Assembly: GCA_024349245.1 (NCBI GenBank)
Contig: JALDNG010000092.1
Location: 819,001 to 883,000, forward strand
Origin: Neodontobutis hainanensis
Lineage: Eukaryota > Chordata > Actinopteri > Gobiiformes > Odontobutidae
Length of the DNA: 64,000 nucleotides
Direction of reading: 5' to 3'
The notes under the pieces were generated by a model. It was not told the DNA's origin. It ran no database searches and saw only the letters and a program-made list of their open reading frames with translations. How positions within the stretch are numbered: the first letter of the stretch is position 1; every line of letters begins with the position of its first letter. This document shows positions 30,901 through 39,900 of this stretch, piece by piece. The position numbers and the translations under genes were made by a program.

Positions 30901-33900
30901 TGATTCTCACTCTCCCCAAGGTAACACAGTCCTTGAGCAAGATACTTAACCCACCTTGCCTCCAGTGGCTGTAACACCGTCTACATTTACAAAGTACACA
31001 AATATTCTGGCCCATTTCAAAATGACATATACATGTTTGGATTTAGGAGTTTTTTCTTTTAATTTGCTAAAGTGTAGAAGAATGCAAGTCGCTTTGGATA
31101 AAAGCGTCAGCTAAATGAATGTAAATGTAAATGTAAATAATGTAATATTTTAATTGCATACACACATTGGTACTTTTATTATTTCTGCATTTTCGCTGAC
31201 TTAGAGCTGCTGTAATGGTTTAATTTCACCACTGTTGAGTGAAAAGGCCTCTCTTATTTATAACCTTTTTATTAACTGAGCCTTTCATGAAAACATCCGC
31301 CGCAAAAACCTGTCCTGGTCGCAGTCAATATTCAGAGATACCTGGCCCATGTATTTGTCCTCAGAAATACTAATATACATTTTTATTTAACCTTTGTTTA
31401 TTCAGGAAAGTCCCACTGAGATTACAAATCTCGTTTGCAGGGGAGTCCTGCCCAATGGAGAGGCAGGACTATAGTAAATGGCTTTAGTTGTAGGGGAAAC
31501 CGGAGTACCCGGAGGAAACACACAAACTCCACACAGAAAGGCCCTGCCCTGGATGGGGATCAAACCCAGGACCATCTTGCTGTGAGGCAGTGCTAACCAC
31601 CCTGCAGCCTTAGAAATTTCGACTTGTAAATTAAGGGAATTAGCAGAGAGATATAGTCAGAATGGTGGCAGTAAATGATAATTATAATTGAATGATGGGA
31701 GTCTTACTGAGTTCCAGAAGAGTCGTTTGTTTAGCTGCAGCTCAAAGTCCTCTTTAAGGAAACTGGCATCTCCTCCTGTGTATCCAGCCAACTCCTGCCG
31801 AGCCAAAGAAACACGATCTACATTTACAAAGTACACAAATATTCTGGCCCATTTCAAACTGACATATATATGTTTGGACTGAGGAGGTTTTTCTTTAAAT
31901 TTGCTAAAGTCTACTAAGTATTTATTGTCTGTATTTAAAAGGACAAAGAGACTGACCTGATTAATTCGCAGTAAGGCACCTCTGCTCGGGAAGATCGCAG
32001 AATTCCTTGAGTCGACTGACATTGTGTGCTGTGAAAAAAAAAAAAAAAAAAAAAAAAAAAAACAGCATCATATTTTTGTTAAATTATCTTTTACTAATGG
32101 AGAAAAGAGGAATGGAAAAAAAAAAGACAGAAGTGTTACGTTCTTACTGAAAGCGCAGATTTGAGCGAGTGTCCGCTCTCTTCTCTGACAGCAAAGGAAG
32201 CGCTGCGAGCCAAACAGCCCAGCTCCCTCCACACACCCTCCCACTTCAGAGTGTGGTTGGTCCAGCCCAGGGGGAACTGAAGAGGACACAGTGATGGACA
32301 ACTTTAGATAAATCAGAAACCAGTCATTACTGCTTTTCCTGTAACAGTCACAGAGCTGGGGTCTGTCTCAGCTGCTTTGAGAGGACTACAGCAACACTTC
32401 TCTCGTTCACTCTCACATTCACTCAGTTAAAGCTGAGGACACGCTACAAGATTTTTGCCAGATTTTACCCAAGATTCCAATTTGGGAAAAGTCGTAGTCA
32501 AACATGTTTGAATGTTGAGAGATGAATCTGGACACTGTTTGTGTGACCTGATTACCGACCCAACTGAAAACACATGCTGCTAACAGCCAATGAAAAAGAG
32601 AAAGTGGGACACAGAAAATAACATCAAAAGTCGACGGGAAGTAACGGGAATACCAAAACAACGATGGCAAACAGCGAGAAAGAGTGGTGCCCTTTTAAGA
32701 GAGTTTTATGTGTTCTGTTGGTTTTAGTCGGTTTGACAGGCGCAGGTGTTATTTATTTATTTTTTTATCAAGACAGTGTACAAAAAAAAACATTAAGCTC
32801 AAAAGAGCAGAGATGCGTTTCTGTTAGTGTGCCGTCGTTTCAAAATCTGTGAAGACTGAATGTTGTGTAGTGTGTACCCAGTTTTTGACAGATTCCCCTG
32901 AACATTTGTCAAAATTCAAAATGTCCTGGTTTGGACTTAAAGCACAAAAAGCAGAACACTGATTGAAAAGCTTTTCTTGGAAAAAGGCTATTTGTTAAGT
33001 TAATCCAAATGTTAGCACTTTGTCAGAAATTTTAATCAAACTTAACTTTCATTTTGTCAGAAGGAAAATTTAAATATTGCATGTTAATATTTAACATAGT
33101 TTTCACATATTGGATGTTTTTTCCAATAATGTGCAGCAATAAAATAAATGTAATCTGTCTAATAAAATAAAATAAACACAGTCACTGTTACTTGCATTTA
33201 GTTCTGCAGACAGGCCTCTGTCCGTCTCCTTTAAAGAGCTCCAGGGAAACTGTCCAGTCACTTTGTAGGCGTTCAGAGTGAGACTGGAAAACAAGAAAAA
33301 CATTCAAGAGTGTGAAAACATGAGCCCTGTTTCCAAAAAAGGCAAACGCCACAGTTTAGTATTGTACATGTTGTGGAATAATATCATAGGTTGAGGTTTA
33401 TGATGTGTCCACTGCTGCAATAAACAGTTGTGGAAGAAATTGTGTTATTGGTTTCTTCTCAATCTCTCTGTTTTAAGGAGTCTTGTGAAATAGCAGTCAT
33501 TTTAATTACAGTCTCAAGTTTTGAAAGCATAAAAGTTGCTGCTCGGTCTGTTTGTTTTTCTGTGCATCACTCAGTTTGCACATGCTCTATTCAACAGTAG
33601 CTGCCAGAAACCTGGATACTGCGTATACATGGGACTGGGACTGCTGTGGCATTTTCCCAATCATCATTAGACAGTTCTGATGCCCTTCCTCCCCATGCAG
33701 AAGCCCGCGACGAGGCTTCTTCTGCGCGAGGAAAGGGTCAAGGGCTTGAGCTGCCCACATCTGAGGATGTGGATGTGCTCAGCACCGAGGCGGGTTATGC
33801 TGAGGCTCACTCGTCACCTCACGGGCCCGCTTATGAGGAGCTCATTGAGGCGGCGCTTTCTGCAGCACAGAGCACAACCTCAGCAGAGGGGTTTGGCATG

Positions 33901-36900
33901 TTTTTCCGTATTTGCACAACGAGTTGTGTAAATCTTGGAATAGACCACACTCCTCCCGCCTCTCTAATCAAAAAGAGAGGCAACGGTGGGAGGATGCCAC
34001 GTGTAGAGGAGGTTTTTGGCCAGTTACTTCTCTTCCGCTGCGGCGTCTACACTAAAACCCCGGTGCTGCCCACCAAGCCACGTAGAGAGACATCGGTGAG
34101 GGTGGGCAGGGCGCCTCGGGTTATATTCATAACCCGAGGCGTTCTCCAGGTTTCTCAAAACCAACAAAGACAAAAACAAGATACTTAAAAAACCTGATCA
34201 TATCCGGGATACTCGAGCGCATGTAAACGCAGTCAACGTTGCTGAACCTAGACCTGACCAACTGCAGCAGCCCCAGATCACAGGCTTGTATAGGCACTAG
34301 GCATGATGGGAGCATTACTTCATCTGCCTCTCTTCTTGCCCTGATGAAACCCATCCCTCTGGCACAGGTCTGGACTCAGACCAAATGACCTTCTTCCATT
34401 GCTCCAGAGTCCAGTCTTTATGCCCCTGAGCAAACTGAATCCTTTGTTCCCCATCAGCCTCAATGACAAATAGTTTTCTTACGGCTCCACAGTTGTCCCA
34501 ATCCCTTCCTTTCATTGTGCATTTGTAAAAAAAAAAAAAATACTCTTTCACTATTAAACATAGCCCTGAGATCTACTGTTGTTTATTTACAATTTGATTT
34601 CACCAATTGTCATTGCCAATGACGATTTTTTTTTTTAAGTTTTTTCCTTTCTCCTCAAATATGATGGTTCCCCACTATCCTTCCAGTTTTTAATAATGTG
34701 TTGGACAGTTCGAAACCAAATTTTAGTAGTTTCAGGAATCTCCATAAATGTTTTCTTTATTTGATGCCAATAATTTGAGTCTTCTGAAACAGATGATCAT
34801 CTTTTCCACAACAACAATGAGAAACTACTCACTGCGTCAGTTAGGGGTAAATAACTTGTTACCTAAGTTAAATCCAGGTGGTGACCTTTTTTTGGCTGGG
34901 CAGTAAAATTGTTTGGTGTTATTTTCTGTTTTGTTATGATATGTTACTACTTTAATTTCAATGTTAAAAGCGGTAGGCACACAATAAGTCTTGACTTCTG
35001 CCTACACCCCTTCCGGGGTGCTTCACATGTAATTTAAAGGTATTGTATTGTTTCATATTTTATAAAGTACAGATACTAAAAGTGACAGTGTAACAATCAA
35101 ATGTTTTTACAAGTTACTGTTCATGGCCATTTTATAGAGAATATGAATAATAACACAAAAAATTAGTTTCACTCATAGTTAGGGGTTGGGTGAAGCCATT
35201 TATTATCAAACATTTGTGTTTACTCTTTTTAAATCACAATGACAACAAAAAACTACCCAAATAACCCAAAGGTTTACATACACTGCTGACCTGGCCTAAT
35301 AACATGAACACAAGTGACACAAACAAGTTTGAATGGTAACTAAAGTTGATCTGTACTGATGTTTCTATATTCTGAGTCATGGGTAAAGCAAAAGAACTGT
35401 CAAAGGATCTGGTGGCACTTAAAGAAAAATGGGCTGTTCGAGTATCCAGAAGAAAGCCATTACTACGCAAATGCCAGAACGCATCCCACTTACAATACAC
35501 CAAACAGCACAAGCCTGAAAACTTTTTGGTCACAACATAAATGTTAAATTTGGAGAGGTGTCAAGGCCTATGATGAAAGGAACACCATTCCTACTGTGAA
35601 ACATGTAATGGCTTCACCCAAACCCCTAACTATGAGTGAAAAAAATGTTTTATGTTTTCAATCAAATGTTTTTGAAAAATTAATCACGAATTCTGCCAGG
35701 ATATATAAAAGTTACGAGCACAACTGTATATTTCACCACTGCATGTCACACAGTCATTAATTGTGTTTGATGCAATAGTAATAGTGGTTTAAATTCACAG
35801 ATTTAAACTTTAACTAATAGAACATACACATTTCACATTTTAGTGCATCATTTCATAGATCCTTCTTTTTGGCTTAAAGCTGTTTGACAGAAAATAATCC
35901 TTAGGGAAGATTTTATGTTGGCCAATCAACAAAAAAAAATAAAAAATCTAACTAAAGTGTGCTGTAAAAAACTGCTCTTTACCAAACCACTAGATGGGAA
36001 GTCATTTCTTACTTGCGTTCAAAGAATCCAGGCTGTGGCTTGAAGAAAGATAAACCATAGGACGTCTCCTTCGTCCCGTAGGAGAACTGAAAGGTGAGTT
36101 TTTCAGCTCGACCAAACAGGTTGGGCAGCTTCAGACCTAGTACCTGAGGCACATGGACATTAACTGTGTGTAAACCTCCAAAGATATAGATATGATTTAA
36201 TATTATGTTTTCTTACCATGCTGCCTTCATTGTTCCCGACCATAGTATTGTAGCTTCCCGTGAGCCGCTTTATTTCAGTCACTTCAAACGTTACATCCAG
36301 CCCATTTGGCAAAGCGTCCGCTCCTGGACAGATTAAACAAGAGTTTTATTCACCAAAAGAACAGACATATTTGTTGATAAAAATGGAACTGGATTTTTCC
36401 AGAATAAGCACTCTTTTAAAGAGATCTGCCAGGCCAACCAGTTCCTTCACATTTTTATATATACTTATACTTTTTCTATCATTTCTGATGGTTGACTGGC
36501 ACATTCACTGCAACATCGGTCAATTAATGTAACATTTTTGACAGACCCCTATAGGACAGCTTTCAGGACGTCTAATAATGCCACAGTAAATTCTGGAATA
36601 GATGCACAGCATTTCTTTGAGCAGAGTTTTTACAGCTGATGCCCAAAGAAAATCCAGCTGGGACCTGGTTCAAACTGTGACGGTTGGGGGTTAAGAAGCG
36701 AGTCTTTAGTTTGTTCTGAGGCAACATGAACAACAAGTTGTGTTGTAGCAGGGTCATTCATTCATTCAGTGGCACCTATATTTAAAATGTTTGCTTCCTA
36801 TCCTTCTTAGATTTATAAAAACCCCAGTATTTACAAAAAGGTAATAACACCATCTCCACTTAATCTACACACCAAAAGTGGAAACACAAACTAGATCTGT

Positions 36901-39900
36901 TCAGTCCATGCCAATTCCCAGAAAGATGTGGACAAACCACCTGTAGTGTGGGCAAGTCTCGAGGTTAAACTCCTAAGAAACACGGAGACAACACCAAATA
37001 CAAATAAGTTTAAGACAGAGCCCTTAAAAATGGCCTTGTATAAAATAAACTTTAGAAATGACCAGTTTTGAGGACTATTAGTGAGTGAATGAGCTGCTAT
37101 AAGCATTCCTCAAGGGATTATTAAGATGTTTTCACACTCTTTGATTCAGGAGTGTATTAATAAAACATTGTGCGGGAGAGTCAAAAGTCAAAATAACGAG
37201 TGTTTTCAGTGACAGCTGCAGTGGCAAAGTGGAGTGCTCTTGTCCTGAGGGGTGGATGAGATTTTACTTTTGTTTAGTTTTACTTATTAACCTAAATATT
37301 ACCATTATACACATATATTTGATTATCCTAGGGAAAAGTCTATCACCGCAAGCCTCCACATTTAGCTAAAGTTAAAGTTTTTTTTTATTTTAGTTATTGT
37401 TCATTTATTTATTTGTCAGGGACAATACAGTCAAACATAGTTTCAAACATAAAACTTGCAACTGATGTGCTGCATATAAAGTTTAGAGCTAAAGCTAATT
37501 TACAACCCCTGTCCCTGGTGGGGCAATAAAACACTTTCAAAGCATAAAACATTCACATTTCTTCAGACATTCACTCATACACTCACCTACACAGAATAAT
37601 CACAATATTTAAAAATTAATACAGGTTTGGTTTGTATTTAGCTAAAACTTAAGCTTGGAAGTGTTTAAAAAAATGCTGTCAGTCCGAAGGTTGTCCTGCA
37701 GGATGGTATTTTGCAGTTTTGATGTTGGTGCTTCTGGTGACTCTGTTGCTCTTTTGGCTCTGAACAAATGTACTCAGTGGCTTGGGTGCTAAATTATTAA
37801 TGCACTTGAAAATTGATTTGAGAAAACATAAACAACCAAAGCTTTCAAAGCTTAATAAAGTTTTTAAATCTTAAGGATGTAATAGTGATGGTAGCGGATT
37901 GGCTTTTTATCCATAATTTTGACCCACTCACTGACAGCACACAGGTCTTTAGTAGGTCTGAGCCAAAGTTCACTTATTAAAAGGAGAATCATGCTCTTTG
38001 ACAGATAAACTTTGATGTACTCACCATCAGAAGTATCGATGAGCACCTCCACATCTTTAAAGACGCCAAGTCGCAGCAGCTTTTGTCGAGCCACGTGAGC
38101 CCTCTTCATCACCTGCAGCCGTTTTATTTATTTTTTATTATTTAAACAAGACAGACACTGAAATCTAAGAAACAATAATGACGAGGTGCTACAGTCTTGT
38201 CCTGAACACTTACATCAATGAGGTTTTTGGCGTGGAACACTTCTGTGATCTCGTAGCCGAGCAGATCCTCTTTAGTCCGGCCCAGACCCTGGATGTTGAC
38301 GTGCTGCACCACCACCTGAAATCACAAACGCAGCACCATGGCAACAAATCACATAATAACATTTCTGGGGACTTGTGTTTTGTGTCTTTTGTGTTTATGC
38401 TGGTTTAATTCAGTTCCAATAGTACAACTTATTGTTTTCTTTATTCTAATATTAACATATTATATTATACAGATGACAAACACAATAAACAAGAGCCCAA
38501 AAAATATAATGCAACAAAAAATATTTCAAACATTAGATTACAAATATGTTGGAGACAGTTTTTACACTGTAAAAGATTAATGGAATCCTTTGATTATAAA
38601 CTAAGTTTGTATGTTCTCACAAAGAACTTTCCTTCAAAGAACTTCAAGAAGAAAAGTAAATTATGTTCAAAAGTGGGTGATACAAAAAATTTCCATTTGA
38701 AAAGAATAATACAATGTGGCTCAGTGGTAGAGCGGTCGTCCTTAAACAACGTTCATACTGTCGTTGTGTCTTTGGGCAAGACACTTAACCCTACTTGCCT
38801 CCAGTGGTGTTCCAGCTGTAACACTGGTGAATGGAAGTTGATGTAAGTCGCTTTGAATAAAAGCAACTGCTAAAATGTAAAACTAAAAGTGTGACAAAGG
38901 CAGACAGAGTAAAAGAAGAGGATGTAGTTGAACATAAGTTATTCAACAAACATGATTTAGCTTTTCTTAAGTTGACTACATCCTACAGCTATTGTTGTGG
39001 CTGCTACTGTTAAACATGTTCCTGTAGGCCTGTGGAATGTGCATAATAATATTGAAATGTATTTTAAAACCTTGGATATCCTTCCTTCAATTTTCATATG
39101 ACCCCTCCAGGCAAGTGTGTATGCTTTTCCTGGCACAAACTTCTCCATTCATTTATTAGATTATTTTTGTTACAAAATAAATGGACAGAAATAAACAGAC
39201 TTTAAAGAAAGAATGAATGACTAAATACATTGGAATGTGGCTTCAGTGCTATTATTTGTATCACAAAAATTGACTTTGCAATAAAGTTATGGTCCTCTGC
39301 AGTAGCAGCCAAATGGTGATATTTAATAAATACAACATACTACATGTTATAGCAACATTGGGCTTTATCAAACAAACATATTCTCAACACTTTCACACAA
39401 ACACTTGTAACTTTCAGAATTATCTCCATCTTTATAGCTTCCACTAAATACTGCAAAAAAAGTCAAAAATAATGTTCATGACAAAAGACTGGAAACAGAA
39501 GATGTTAAGTAGGTTTACAAATCATGCTAATGCTAAATGCAGCATTTTTTTCTAAATGAAACAAATATTGTTAAAGCATACATAAGCGTACATAAATACA
39601 TCAGTATTTATGTACAATCTCCTGCTCTTCCCGTCTCTCCTCCACTCTCTCAGAAGTACAGTAGAGTTCACTGTTAATTTGTCTCTAGGCTTCAACCAAA
39701 TCTAAGTCTATGGGCTGAACACATTTAGCCCCAATAGCTGGGAATCACACCTGTCTGTGTGTGTCATTGTGCTTGGGCTGTCAAATTTAAGCCCCTTTTT
39801 CTCTTTTCCACATTTACATATATCGATTAAATGTTTAACAATATATTGAAAAACCTACATGAGGAGCGGCTTAGCCCACCTAACCCACTGATACCTGCTG

